Made by a program: the position numbers and the translations under genes. A stretch of 64,000 nucleotides of DNA from JBFMFB01 sp040752115. Its GTDB lineage: Bacteria > Pseudomonadota > Gammaproteobacteria > Burkholderiales > Sulfuricellaceae. Below, one piece after another: positions 1 to 8,912 of this stretch. The notes under the pieces are model-generated. The model was not told the DNA's origin and searched no databases. It saw only the letters and a list, made by a program, of their open reading frames with translations. The stretch is from NCBI GenBank assembly GCA_040752115.1, contig JBFMFB010000006.1, positions 1 through 64,000 on the forward strand, read 5' to 3'. Positions within the stretch are counted from its first letter, which is position 1, and each line of letters begins with the position of its first letter.

Positions 1-1
1 C

Positions 2-880
2 CGCAGTGCCCCGCTGGCGGCGGCGGCCGGCGCGCTGCTGCTGGCAGGGTGGGGCATTCATGTTTACCTTGCCGCCGACCGGCAGGCGCCCGTCGCGCTC
101 CCTCCCCCTCCCGCCCAACCGGTCGCTCAGGCCGGGACCGCATCGTCAGAAAGCCTGGCCGTGCCGCTTCCCGCCGCGGCGGCGGCCGTGAATGAAGTGG
201 CGCCCGCCGTGGCGCAGGCCGCGGCATTCCCCCGCCCGGCAGCCGCCGTTGTCGCGCCGCCCGCAAAAGGGGAGGAGGCGATCAAGGTGATCCGCGGCGG
301 CGAGGATGCAGTCAGCCCCGATCTGATCCGGGCCTACGGCGCCCTGCAGGAAGGCCGTCTCGATGCCGCCCGGACGCTCTATCAGCGCATCCTTCAAGCC
401 GAGCCGCGCAATCCGGATGCTCTGCTCGGGCTGGCGGCCATCGCCGCGCGCGACAACAGGCCGCAGGAAGCGGGCGGATACTACCTGCGCACGCTCGAAC
501 TGGAGCCGCAAAACGCCGCGGCGCAGGCGGGGCTACTTGCGCTATTGGGCGCAACCGACCCCGCCGCCAGCGAAGCGCGCCTGAAGCAGCTGCTGGCCAG
601 CCGGCCGGCGGCATTCCTACACTTCACCCTCGGCAATCTGTACGCCGGCCAGGAACGGTGGGCTGAGGCGCAGCAGGCCTACTTCCAGGCGCACCACCTG
701 GAGCCGGAGCAGCCGGATTATGCCTTCAACCTGGCGGTCGGCCTGGAACATCTGGGCCAGGCCGGCCCGGCGCTGGAGTTTTACCGGCGCGCCCGTGAGC
801 TTGCGGCGAGCCGCGGAGCCGGATTCGAACCCGCCCGTCTCGATGCGCGCATCGCGCGGCTCGAGCGCGATCCGGGGTAG
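2..880 (+). CDS. TPR protein of an MSHA-like pilus cluster (MshN-like), 5' truncated by window
   Basis: The frame is open from the left edge, so the true start lies outside. The visible part begins with a hydrophobic stretch rich in Ala and Leu (bases 14-90), a likely single membrane span, followed by a Pro/Ala-rich linker and then about 180 residues of TPR-like helical repeats (for example the DAARTLYQRILQAEPRNPDA segment). This layout, an inner-membrane anchor with a periplasmic TPR domain, is that of MshN-type pilus assembly proteins. The stop lies 4 bases before the ATPase start, so the two are probably one operon. The MshN assignment rests on context and architecture, not on a diagnostic motif. 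Confidence 0.65.
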   Translation, partial: RSAPLAAAAGALLLAGWGIHVYLAADRQAPVALPPPPAQPVAQAGTASSESLAVPLPAAAAAVNEVAPAVAQAAAFPRPAAAVVAPPAKGEEAIKVIRGGEDAVSPDLIRAYGALQEGRLDAARTLYQRILQAEPRNPDALLGLAAIAARDNRPQEAGGYYLRTLELEPQNAAAQAGLLALLGATDPAASEARLKQLLASRPAAFLHFTLGNLYAGQERWAEAQQAYFQAHHLEPEQPDYAFNLAVGLEHLGQAGPALEFYRRARELAASRGAGFEPARLDARIARLERDPG

Positions 881-884
881 GCGC

Positions 885-2588
885 ATGGCGGAGCAGCACA
901 GGAAACTCCGCCTGGGCGAGCTGCTGGCGCAGCAGGGACTGATCACGCCCGATCAGCTTCGCATCGCCATGATGGAGCAGAACCGGAACGGCACGCCGCT
1001 CGATCGCCAGCTGGTGCACCTCGGCTTCGTCACCGAAGCCATGATCCGCGACATCCTGGCGCACGCCCTCGGCCAGGAAAGCGTTGACTTGGCCAACGTC
1101 GTTGCCGACGCGGAAGCCCTCGAGCTCGTTCCGGAAGACCTCGCCCGCCGCTGCCGGCTGCTGCCGATCGCCTTCGATGCGGGCACGAACACGCTGACCG
1201 TCGCCGTCAGCGACGTTTTCAGCGCGGCGGCGCCGGATCGGCTGCGCGCCAGCCTTGGCGGCCAGACTGAAATCCGCACGGTGCTGGCGGGTGAAACGCA
1301 GCTGGAGGAATACATCGACCGGTTCTACGGCTTCGAGCTGTCGATGGATGGCATCCTGCGCGAGATCGAAACCGGAGAGATCGACTACCAGAGCCTCCAG
1401 GCGGGCAACGGGGAGTACACCCAGCCGGTGGTACGGCTGGTGGACAGTCTGCTGGCGGACGCCGTCAAGCGGGGCGCCTCGGATGTCCATTTCGAGCCGG
1501 AACACGCATTCCTGCGCATCCGCTACCGCATCGACGGCGTGCTGGAACAGGTGCGCAGCCTGCACAAGAGCTACTGGCCCGGCATCGCGGTGCGGCTCAA
1601 GGTGATCGCCGGCATGAACATCGCCGAGACGCGCGCCCCGCAGGACGGCCGGCTGTCGCTCAATCTGAACGGGCGGCCGATTGATTTCCGGGTGGCGTCG
1701 CAACCCACCATCCACGGCGAAAACATCGTGGTACGCGTACTTGACCGGGAAAAATCCATCATCCCGCTCGATCGGATGGGGCTGGCCGAGAATGACCTGG
1801 CCATGCTCAAGCGGATGATCGCGCGCCCCGAAGGCATGCTGATCGTCACCGGCCCCACCGGCAGCGGCAAGACCACCACCCTGTATTCCATGCTCAGCCA
1901 CCTCAACACCGAAACGGTGAACATCATGACGCTGGAAGACCCGGTCGAATACCCGCTTGCCATGATGCGCCAGACCTCGGTCAACGAGCTGGTCAAGATG
2001 GATTTCGCCGGCGGCATCCGTTCCATGATGCGGCAGGACCCGGACGTCATCCTGGTGGGCGAGATCCGCGACCGGGATACTGCGGAAATGGCGCTGCGCG
2101 CCGCCATGACCGGCCACCAGGTGTTCACCACGCTGCACACCAACTCCGCCCTGGGCGCGTTTCCGCGCCTGCTGGACATCGGCATCCTGCCCGACATCCT
2201 GGCCGGCAATATCATCGGCGTGATCGCCCAGCGACTGGTGCGGGTGCTGTGCCCGCAATGCAAGGAACCCTACCGGCCGGGCGCGGATGAGCGGCAATTG
2301 CTGGGCCTGCGCCCGGACGACGATCATCCGCTTTACCGGGCGGCCGGCTGCCAGGCATGCCATTACAAGGGCTACAAGAAGCGCATGGCACTGATGGAAC
2401 TGCTGCGCCTCGACAGCGACCTCGACGAATTGATCGCGCGCCGCGCATCTGCGCGGGAGCTGAGAAGTGCGGCGCTGGAAAAGGGCTTCCGCCCGCTGGC
2501 GGAGAACGGCATCCGGCGCGTGCTGGAAGGCAAGACCAGCCTGGCCGAGATAGCCCGGGTGGTGGATATGACCGGGCGATTGGGGTAG
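885..2588 (+). CDS. type II secretion/type IV pilus assembly ATPase (GspE/PilB/MshE family)
   Basis: A hexameric cytoplasmic ATPase that powers pilus or pseudopilus assembly; 567 aa, normal for the family. An N-terminal MshEN-type domain (about 1-150) precedes the ATPase core. Walker A GPTGSGKTTT starts near residue 323. The Walker B region (DPDVILVGEIRD, about 384) is followed by the family HTNSA motif. Two CxxC pairs (C456/C459 and C489/C492) form the zinc-binding site typical of this family. I chose the ATG at 885, four bases after the upstream stop, because the longer open frame would overlap the TPR gene. The platform protein follows directly, as in msh and gsp operons. Confidence 0.93.
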   Translation: MAEQHRKLRLGELLAQQGLITPDQLRIAMMEQNRNGTPLDRQLVHLGFVTEAMIRDILAHALGQESVDLANVVADAEALELVPEDLARRCRLLPIAFDAGTNTLTVAVSDVFSAAAPDRLRASLGGQTEIRTVLAGETQLEEYIDRFYGFELSMDGILREIETGEIDYQSLQAGNGEYTQPVVRLVDSLLADAVKRGASDVHFEPEHAFLRIRYRIDGVLEQVRSLHKSYWPGIAVRLKVIAGMNIAETRAPQDGRLSLNLNGRPIDFRVASQPTIHGENIVVRVLDREKSIIPLDRMGLAENDLAMLKRMIARPEGMLIVTGPTGSGKTTTLYSMLSHLNTETVNIMTLEDPVEYPLAMMRQTSVNELVKMDFAGGIRSMMRQDPDVILVGEIRDRDTAEMALRAAMTGHQVFTTLHTNSALGAFPRLLDIGILPDILAGNIIGVIAQRLVRVLCPQCKEPYRPGADERQLLGLRPDDDHPLYRAAGCQACHYKGYKKRMALMELLRLDSDLDELIARRASARELRSAALEKGFRPLAENGIRRVLEGKTSLAEIARVVDMTGRLG

Positions 2589-2593
2589 AACCG

Positions 2594-3796
2594 ATGCTGA
2601 CCTACCGCTATACCGCCGTCGACAAGACCGGCCACCCGGCGCGGGGCAGGCTCGCTGCCGCCAACGAGGTAGATCTGGAGTTGCGCCTGCAGCGCATGGG
2701 GCTGGATCTCATCACGCTTCGCCCGGTGAAATCCTCCCCGTTCCAATTTGCGCGTAGCGGCGTCTCGCGCCAGGACCTGATCGCCTTCTGTTTTCACATG
2801 GAGCAGATCGGCCGCGCCGGGATTCCCCTGCTGGAGGGCCTGGCCGATCTGCGCGACAGCCTCGACAAGCCCCGTTTCCGCGACATCGCCGCCGCGCTGC
2901 TGGAAAGCATGGAGGGTGGGAAAACGCTGTCGCAGGCGATGGCCGCCCACCCCGAGGTGTTCGACAACCTGTTCGTCAGCCTGATCAAGGCCGGGGAGCA
3001 GAGCGGCCGGCTGATCGAGGTGTTCGAGAACCTCGGCGCCACGCTGAAATGGCAGGACGAGCTTGCCATGCAGACCCGCCGCCTGCTGATTTATCCGAGC
3101 CTGGTTCTGGCGGTGGTGGTCGGCGTCGTTTTCTTTCTGATGATGTATCTGGTGCCGCAGCTGGTGGCGTTCCTCCGGAACATGGGGCAGGCCTTGCCGC
3201 CGCAGACGCGGTTGCTCATCTTCTTTTCCGATTCGTTCAGGCATTACTGGCCGGCGCTGCTAGGGCTGCCCCTGATCGGCGCCCTTGTCGCCGCGGCGGC
3301 GCGGCGGAGCGCCTGGGCGCGCTACTGGATGGATTACCTCAAGCTGCATCTGCCGTTCGTCGGCCCGATTCTGAAAAAGATCATCCTGGCACGCTTTGCC
3401 AACTTCTTCGCGCTCATGTACCAGTCGGGCATCGCCATTCTGGATGCGATGAAGACCAGCGAGGAGATCGTGGCCAACTGGGCGGTCGCCGACGGACTGG
3501 CGCGTGCCGGACAGCAGATCAGCGCCGGTGTCGGCCTGGCGGAAAGCTTCCGCAACGTGGGGATATTTCCGCCGCTGGTGGTGCGCATGCTCAAGGTGGG
3601 CGAAACCAGCGGCGCGCTGGACAGCGCTTTGCAGAACGTCGCCTACTTCTACAACCGCGAAGTGGAGGACTCCGTCGAGAACCTGCTCAAGCTGCTGGAA
3701 CCGGCTCTGACAGTGGTTCTTGGGCTGATTCTGGCGCTGATCATGTTCGCGGTGCTGACGCCGATTTACGATATTTTCGGGAAGCTGAAAATATAG
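2594..3796 (+). CDS. type II secretion/pilus inner-membrane platform protein (GspF/PilC/MshG family)
   Basis: A polytopic inner-membrane protein that couples the assembly ATPase to pilin polymerisation; 400 aa. It has the duplicated T2SSF domain: the first copy around residues 60-180 (with SLIKAGEQSGRL), the second around 260-390 (with MLKVGETSGAL). Each copy is followed by hydrophobic spans (SLVLAVVVGVVFFLMMYLV and a C-terminal ALTVVLGLILALIMFAVL). The start at 2594 lies 5 bases after the ATPase stop and gives the usual N-terminus with YRYTAVDKTG. It sits in one operon with the ATPase and the following assembly genes. Confidence 0.92.
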   Translation: MLTYRYTAVDKTGHPARGRLAAANEVDLELRLQRMGLDLITLRPVKSSPFQFARSGVSRQDLIAFCFHMEQIGRAGIPLLEGLADLRDSLDKPRFRDIAAALLESMEGGKTLSQAMAAHPEVFDNLFVSLIKAGEQSGRLIEVFENLGATLKWQDELAMQTRRLLIYPSLVLAVVVGVVFFLMMYLVPQLVAFLRNMGQALPPQTRLLIFFSDSFRHYWPALLGLPLIGALVAAAARRSAWARYWMDYLKLHLPFVGPILKKIILARFANFFALMYQSGIAILDAMKTSEEIVANWAVADGLARAGQQISAGVGLAESFRNVGIFPPLVVRMLKVGETSGALDSALQNVAYFYNREVEDSVENLLKLLEPALTVVLGLILALIMFAVLTPIYDIFGKLKI

Positions 3797-3806
3797 GTTT
3801 CTGGCC

Positions 3807-5351
3807 ATGCCTTCCAAAATTCTTCTGTGCGTTTCCGCTCACCAGGCCACTGCCTCCCTGTTCCATGGCGGCAAGCCCGGCGCCTGCCGGGTTTTCGCCA
3901 ACGACGGGGGCGGGCTGGCCGGTCTCGGCGAGCTGCTGCGCGCCCATTCCGGCTGCCCGGTTTACCTGCTGGTGGACGCAGTGGAGGAGGACTACCACAC
4001 CGAGCTGCTGCCGCATGCGACCGGCCGCGCGCGGCGGGAAATGGTGCTGCGCAAGCTGAAGCAGGTTTTTCGCAACACCCCTTACCATACCGCGTGGCTG
4101 CAGGGGCGCGAGCCGGACAAGCGCCTGGACGACCGCTTTCTGTTCGCGGCGCTGACCAACCCCGACCTGCTGCGTCCCTGGCTGGAGATCATCCACGCCG
4201 CCGAAGCGCCGCTGGCCGGCATTTACCTGCTGCCGCTGGTCAGCCAGTCGGTGCTTGACCGGCTGCAGGCCGGCGCCCAGGATCTGCTGCTGGTGTCGCG
4301 CCACCCCAGCGGCCTGCACCAGAGCTTCTTCCAGCAACGCCAGTTGAAAACCAGCCGCCTGGCGCCATTCGACGCCTTGGAACATGGCGCGCAGCTGGAC
4401 GCCCTGGTCGATGAAATCGGCCAGACCCGGCTCTACCTCAACAGCCTGCGGCTGCTGGCGCACCAGGCGAAACTCACCGTCATGGTTCTCGATCTAGACG
4501 ATTCTCTGGAAGGGCTGTGCCGGCAGCTCGGTGCCGATCCGTCTTTCGCCTGCCGCCGGCTGTCGCGCGCCGATCTCGCTGCGCGCTTCGGCATTCCGCT
4601 GCCGATCCTGGAAAGCTCCAGCTATGCCCTGCACCTTGCCGTGGTGGGCCGGCAACCGCCGCCGTACAACCTCGCGCCGGCGGCTCTGACACGCGGCTTC
4701 TGGCATTACCGGGCGCGGCGGATTTTGTCCGGTGCGGCGACGGCCCTGGCGCTGGCGGCACTCGGCTGGAGCGGCGCCAACCTGTACCGCCAGGCCGATC
4801 ACGATGCTCATGCCCGCTCGCTCGTCGCACAGGCCGAAGCGGAACGGGTTCGCTACCTCGCCGCCGCCAGGGAATTTCCCCGGTCGCCCGCCCCTGCCGG
4901 GGATCTCCGGAAAGCCGTGGAAATCGCGGCCGCGCTCAAGCAAGGCAGCCGCACGCCGGAGCGGGCCATGCGCGCCGTCAGCCGGGCGCTGGAGGCCAGC
5001 CCGGAAATTGCCCTCGATCAGCTGCGCTGGAAGTTCGGCCCGGTCAGCCCGGAAACCGCCGACACGATGGCAGCGGCCCGCCACGCCGCTAAAGCGGCCT
5101 GGCGGGAAACCGGCCATGTCGAAGGGGAGATCAGGCCGTTCCATGGCGATTACCGCGCCGCCCTGGCCAGCGTCGGCCGTTTTGCCGAAAGGCTCAGGAA
5201 CGACAAGGCGGTGGCGGAGGTCGACATGACGGAGATGCCGCTCGATGTCCATTCCGCCAACGGCATGAGCGGCAATACGCAGGACGCCGCCGGCGCCGGG
5301 GCCGCGCATGCCCGCTTCAAGATAAGAATGATCCTGAAGGAGGGGGCATGA
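3807..5351 (+). CDS. pilus assembly protein with one membrane span, possible MshI/PilM-GspL-like
   Basis: I do not recognise a specific family for this 514-aa protein. The first 290 residues are soluble and would face the cytoplasm. A single hydrophobic segment (about 306-325, with TALALAALGWSGANL) is followed by a periplasmic helical region to the end. Cytoplasmic domain, one span, periplasmic tail is the layout of GspL and of MshI, which occupy this position in gsp and msh operons. It follows the platform gene by 10 bases and overlaps the next gene by 4 bases (ATGA), so it is translationally coupled. The MshI/GspL role is inferred from order and topology. Confidence 0.6.
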   Translation: MPSKILLCVSAHQATASLFHGGKPGACRVFANDGGGLAGLGELLRAHSGCPVYLLVDAVEEDYHTELLPHATGRARREMVLRKLKQVFRNTPYHTAWLQGREPDKRLDDRFLFAALTNPDLLRPWLEIIHAAEAPLAGIYLLPLVSQSVLDRLQAGAQDLLLVSRHPSGLHQSFFQQRQLKTSRLAPFDALEHGAQLDALVDEIGQTRLYLNSLRLLAHQAKLTVMVLDLDDSLEGLCRQLGADPSFACRRLSRADLAARFGIPLPILESSSYALHLAVVGRQPPPYNLAPAALTRGFWHYRARRILSGAATALALAALGWSGANLYRQADHDAHARSLVAQAEAERVRYLAAAREFPRSPAPAGDLRKAVEIAAALKQGSRTPERAMRAVSRALEASPEIALDQLRWKFGPVSPETADTMAAARHAAKAAWRETGHVEGEIRPFHGDYRAALASVGRFAERLRNDKAVAEVDMTEMPLDVHSANGMSGNTQDAAGAGAAHARFKIRMILKEGA

Positions 5352-5989
5352 AATTCTCGGCGGCGGATCTGAGGGCCCTGCGCCGCCCTTTGCTGGCGCT
5401 GGCGGCCGTGGCGCTGCTCGGCGGAGCGGGGGCGCTCCACACCGGCCGGGAGCTGCGGGACGCGCGGGAGCGGCTGGCGAAGCAGCAAAGCGAGCTGCTC
5501 GAAGCCCGGCAGCGTCTCCAGAAAGCGGGGGAGGAAAAAGCGGTGATTCTGCGCTATCTGCCGGACTTCCTGCGCTTGCAGCAGCAGGGGTTCATCGGCG
5601 CGGAGCAGCGCATCAACTGGCTGGAGGCGCTGCGCGCGGCCAACCTCCGGGTGAAACTGTTCGGCGTGGATTATCGGATCGAGGCGCAGCAGCCGTCCCC
5701 GCTGCCGGTCGATACCGGTTCGTACCGGCTGCGGCAGTCGCCGGCGAGAATCAGCCTGGGCCTTCTGCATGAAGAGGATCTGATGCGCTTCATCGACGAG
5801 CTGTCCGCCCAGCAGGCAGGCATTTTTGCCCTGCGGGAATGTGTCATGCAGCGCCGCGCCGCGGCCAAGGCGGGGAGCGACCGGCTTCAGCCGCATCTGC
5901 AGGCCGAGTGCTCGCTTGCGTGGCTGACCATCGCCAACGATGAGGCAGCAGACCGGCTGCCGGCCTCCCCGCGGGAAGGCAAGCCATGA
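5348..5989 (+). CDS. membrane-anchored coiled-coil pilus assembly protein (PilO/MshJ/GspM-like by position)
   Basis: 213 aa, with one N-terminal membrane span (about 12-32, LALAAVALLGGAGALHTG) followed by a heptad-like coiled coil (about 35-75, rich in Arg, Glu, Gln and Leu) and a compact C-terminal domain. This is the PilO/GspM/MshJ plan: anchor, coiled coil, ferredoxin-like domain. It overlaps its neighbours on both sides by 4 bases, so it belongs to the same operon. No motif proves the family; position and topology are the evidence. Confidence 0.55.
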   Translation: MKFSAADLRALRRPLLALAAVALLGGAGALHTGRELRDARERLAKQQSELLEARQRLQKAGEEKAVILRYLPDFLRLQQQGFIGAEQRINWLEALRAANLRVKLFGVDYRIEAQQPSPLPVDTGSYRLRQSPARISLGLLHEEDLMRFIDELSAQQAGIFALRECVMQRRAAAKAGSDRLQPHLQAECSLAWLTIANDEAADRLPASPREGKP

Positions 5990-6468
5990 AGCGTTTCGCG
6001 CTTGGATTGTTGTGCCTGCTTCATCTTGCGCCGCTTTCTGCCGAGCCCCTGGGGCGGCTGTTCTTTACCCCGGCGCAGCGCGCGACGCTGGATTTGGCCA
6101 GGCAACAGGCGCGCAGCGTCAGGGTCGTGGATGAGGATGACGCATCCCCGCCCGCGGCCGGCCTCACCCTGAACGGCGTCATCGTTCGCAGCGACGGCCA
6201 GGCCACGGTGTGGGTCAACAACCGGGCACTGGATGGCAAGCGGCTGCCGCAGGGGGCTGCTCTGGATGGAGTGCGGGCGGCGGAGGGCGGAATCGGCGTG
6301 AAACTTCCGGGCGGGCGGCCGGTGCCGCTGAAAGTGGGACAAAGCCTGGATTTGGGCAGCGGCAGGATCGAGGAAGGTTACCGCCGGCCGCAGGCAAGGC
6401 TGAAAGAACCCGCCGACCCCGCTGGATCCAAAGCCGGCGCGGAGCCGTCCCCCGTTCCCGCACCGTGA
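5986..6468 (+). CDS. exported pilus-cluster protein (MshK/PilP-like by position)
   Basis: 160 aa. A Sec signal peptide is clear (about 1-19, FALGLLCLLHLAPLSAEP). The mature part contains LTLNGVIVRSDGQATVWVNN, the type of sequence seen in MshK and in the PilP/GspC homology region: a short beta-rich domain beginning with a hydrophobic-Gly-hydrophobic strand. It ends in a Pro/Ala-rich tail. It overlaps the upstream gene by 4 bases and the next gene by 4 bases (GTGA). It probably links inner-membrane and secretin parts of the machine, but no secretin gene lies in the window. Confidence 0.55.
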   Translation: MKRFALGLLCLLHLAPLSAEPLGRLFFTPAQRATLDLARQQARSVRVVDEDDASPPAAGLTLNGVIVRSDGQATVWVNNRALDGKRLPQGAALDGVRAAEGGIGVKLPGGRPVPLKVGQSLDLGSGRIEEGYRRPQARLKEPADPAGSKAGAEPSPVPAP

Positions 6469-7847
6469 GCAGGGTGGCTGCGATCCCCGGCCAGCGGGGC
6501 ATGGCGCTGATGCTGATGCTGGTCGTCGTCGGCGTCGCCGCGCTGGCTCTATTCGCCAATTCCCTGAGCCTAAGCGCGCTCAAAATCGAGAACGAGCGGA
6601 AAACCGCCGAGGCGCTGGCACAGGCCAAAGCGGCGCTGATCGGCTATGCGGCGGGCGTGGCCATGGCCGGCGGCGGCGAGCGGCCCGGGGATCTCCCTTG
6701 CCCGGACAATCACCCGGCCGGCGACCCGCTCGAGGGAACGCCTTCCGCGCCGTGCAGCGGCAACGCGCTCGGGCGGCTGCCATGGAAGAAGCTCGGGCTG
6801 CCGGATTTGCGCGACGGCAGCGGCGAGCGGCTGTGGTACGCGGTATCGGTCAACTTCAAGAACAGCCCGCGCACCGGGACGCTCAACAGCGACACCTTCG
6901 GCACCCTCACCGTGCGCGACCCTAGCGGTGCAATCGTCAGCGACGGCAGCGGCGCCGGCGGCGCGGTTGCCGTGGTCATCGCGCCCGGCGGCGCGTTGGT
7001 GAGGCGGGACAGTGTTCAGCAGGAGCGCAGCGCGGGATATTACAACAACCCCGCGCATTATCTGGATTGCGCCGGGGATGCGCCGGCCTGCGGCATAGAG
7101 GACAACCGCGATTTCGCTAATGGCGGCACCAACGGTTTCATCCAAGGGGAGATCCGGGACACCGGCGGCAACCCAGTGGTCAACGACCGGCTGATCGCCG
7201 TCGCCTATGGCGATCTCATGCCCTTGCTGGAAAAGCGCGTGGCCAGGGAAGCCTTGCTCTGCCTTGCCGACTACGCCGCCCAGGGGCAGAACAAAGGGCG
7301 CTATCCATGGGCGGCCAAGCTGGACGGCGGCGCCGCGCCGAACTATGACGACGATTCCGGCGCGCGCTTCGGGCGCCTGCCGGATACCTTCGCCCGCACC
7401 GTCGCGGACAGCGGCGGCGCGATGAAGAACGGCTGGACGACCGCGTGCAACCTGAATCTCGGGAGCTGGTGGAACAACTGGAAGCAGATGACCTTCTTCG
7501 CCCTCGCCGACGCCTTCAAGCCGGCCAGCCCCTTGACCACTCCGGCCTGCGGCGTCACCGGAACCTGTCTGACAGTAACCCCCTTGGCCGGCGGAGCGAA
7601 CAAGCAGGCGGTGGTGCTGGTGGCGGGGAGAAGGCTTGCCGGCGTCGCCGGCGGACAGCCTCGCGCCAGCAACGCGAACAAGGGAGATCCCGCCAATTAC
7701 CTGGAAGACGACAACAACCCCAACGCGCCGCCGCCCGCCGCGCCCGATGTCTATGCGCGCCAGCCGGCGGCCGCGTCTTTCAACGACTCGGCGGTCTACT
7801 GCTACACCGACGGCATGAGCGGGCTAACGAAGTGCTGGCCGGAGTAA
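6465..7847 (+). CDS. large pilin-like protein with GspK/PilX-type N-terminus
   Basis: 460 aa from a GTG overlapping the previous stop; ATG 6501 is an alternative. The N-terminus has a short basic leader, then GQRGMALMLMLVVVGVAALA, a hydrophobic segment like PilX/GspK. There is no Glu at position +5 after the putative cleavage Gly, as in GspK-type tip proteins. Residues about 55-130 contain ALIGYA, LPCP and LPWKKLGLPDL motifs that recur in the next gene, so the two share a module. The large C-terminal domain has several Cys. It is probably a minor pseudopilin or tip protein. Function is inferred from the N-terminus and neighbours. Confidence 0.6.
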   Translation: MSRVAAIPGQRGMALMLMLVVVGVAALALFANSLSLSALKIENERKTAEALAQAKAALIGYAAGVAMAGGGERPGDLPCPDNHPAGDPLEGTPSAPCSGNALGRLPWKKLGLPDLRDGSGERLWYAVSVNFKNSPRTGTLNSDTFGTLTVRDPSGAIVSDGSGAGGAVAVVIAPGGALVRRDSVQQERSAGYYNNPAHYLDCAGDAPACGIEDNRDFANGGTNGFIQGEIRDTGGNPVVNDRLIAVAYGDLMPLLEKRVAREALLCLADYAAQGQNKGRYPWAAKLDGGAAPNYDDDSGARFGRLPDTFARTVADSGGAMKNGWTTACNLNLGSWWNNWKQMTFFALADAFKPASPLTTPACGVTGTCLTVTPLAGGANKQAVVLVAGRRLAGVAGGQPRASNANKGDPANYLEDDNNPNAPPPAAPDVYARQPAAASFNDSAVYCYTDGMSGLTKCWPE

Positions 7848-7871
7848 TAGCCGCGATGGAAGGATAGGGCG

Positions 7872-8558
7872 ATGAAGAGCTGTGCAGCAGGCTTTACCTT
7901 GATCGAGATGGCGATCGTGTTTCTGATCGTCACGCTCCTGTTGGGCGGGATGCTGATTCCGCTCTCCACCCAGATCGAGCAGCGCAGGATCGGGGAAACG
8001 CAAAAAGCGCTGGACGAAATCAAGGAAGCGCTGATCGGCTATGCCGTGGTGAACGGCCGGCTGCCGCGGCCGGCGCAATCGGCCACCAACGGCACGGAGC
8101 GGGCGGCCTGCGGCGCGGGGGCGGCGGGGGAAGCCAACTGCACCGGCTTCATTCCGTGGGAAACGCTCGGCGTCCGGAAGCTCGACGCCTGGGGCAAGAT
8201 CGTCCGCTACAGCGTCACGCCGGCCTATGCCGACGCCGCCTTCGGCTTCGGTACGGCCGGAACCAAAACGGTTCAGACGCGGAACCCCGCGCTCGTCAAC
8301 CTGGCGACCAATGCCCCGGCCGTCATCTACTCCCACGGCAACGGCAACTGGGGCACCGGCGATAGCGGCAATGCATTCGCCGACGGCTCCGCCACCAATG
8401 TCGACGAGGACAGCAACAACGGCGCCACCACCAGCTTCATCAGCCGGACGCCGACGGAGAATGCCGCTGTGGCCGGCGGCGAATTCGACGACGTCGTCAC
8501 CTGGCTTTCGCCCAATATCCTGTTCAGCCGGATGGTCGCGGCGGGGAAGCTGCCGTAG
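7872..8558 (+). CDS. type IV prepilin-like protein
   Basis: 228 aa. The N-terminus has the prepilin peptidase signature: leader MKSCAAG, then FTLIEMAIVFLIVTLLLGG, with cleavage expected after Gly7 and Glu at +5. The body carries ALIGYAVVNGRLPRP and then IPWETLGVRKLDAWGK, matching motifs in the preceding gene. The C-terminal part is Gly/Asn/Ala-rich. It is the last gene of the pilus cluster: the next 350 bases hold an operator-like palindrome and an interspersed repeat. It is probably a major or minor pilin of the upstream machine. Confidence 0.8.
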   Translation: MKSCAAGFTLIEMAIVFLIVTLLLGGMLIPLSTQIEQRRIGETQKALDEIKEALIGYAVVNGRLPRPAQSATNGTERAACGAGAAGEANCTGFIPWETLGVRKLDAWGKIVRYSVTPAYADAAFGFGTAGTKTVQTRNPALVNLATNAPAVIYSHGNGNWGTGDSGNAFADGSATNVDEDSNNGATTSFISRTPTENAAVAGGEFDDVVTWLSPNILFSRMVAAGKLP

Positions 8559-8682
8559 GGGGATGGTGGGGCGTCCTACTCGCGGACGTTCAAGCAGTTT
8601 TCCGCCCATGGGTTGCCATCAGCGGGGCTCGGCTGGTTATATCGCCCAACTCCGTTCGATTCCTTCGCGACCAGCAATGGGA

Positions 8683-8723
8683 GTTGACAACCGGTTGCCA
8701 ATTGATGGAAACTGGTTGTCAAC
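8683..8723. promoter_or_regulatory. operator-like inverted repeat upstream of the MarR gene
   Basis: The arms GTTGACAACCGGTT (8683-8696) and AACTGGTTGTCAAC (8710-8723) are complementary with one mismatch. The left site TTGACAACCGGTTGCCAA (8684-8701) is itself a near-perfect 18-bp palindrome. Two adjacent palindromic half-sites fit binding by a MarR dimer. The sites overlap possible -35 hexamers (TTGACA, TTGTCA), so binding could block transcription. Autoregulation by the MarR protein encoded at 8913 is inferred. Confidence 0.5.
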
Positions 8724-8745
8724 AATTTCCAAGCTCTCAATTTAT

Positions 8746-8909
8746 TCTAAAAACGGCATTTGGCCACGAATGACACGAATAAACACGAATAAGAACAACG
8801 AAGTGCGGCCGATTTGCAGCATACCATCCAGGCGAGCACGGCCCCATGAGTAACGTCATGATTATTCGTGAACATTCGTGTCATTCGTGGCCAAACCGCT
8901 TTTTCCAGG
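8746..8909. repeat. heptamer-word palindromic element, copy A (CACGAAT/ATTCGTG)
   Basis: The left arm has three CACGAAT words and the right arm three ATTCGTG words, around a core of about 75 bp. Tips are CTAAAAACGGCATTT and AAACCGCTTTTTCCAGG. Core and arms are nearly identical to copy G (36160-36314) and to the reverse complement of copy J (47331-47494). Confidence 0.9.
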
Positions 8910-8912
8910 TTT

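Larger units (their letters stand above)
8559..8912. other. 354-bp intergenic stretch: operator-like palindrome plus interspersed repeat
   Basis: No gene is visible here. The stretch holds an inverted repeat at 8683-8723, possible promoter hexamers and one full copy of the heptamer-word palindrome (8746-8909), which ends 3 bases before the MarR start. Confidence 0.7.

Noticed and set aside
726..2363. Long minus-strand open frame opposite the pilus ATPase gene
   Set aside because: The opposite strand encodes a complete GspE-family ATPase; the reverse reading has no domain and is a GC-skew shadow.
8868..8912. Upstream ATG start for the MarR protein
   Set aside because: The added residues come from the interspersed repeat and are not part of the MarR fold.
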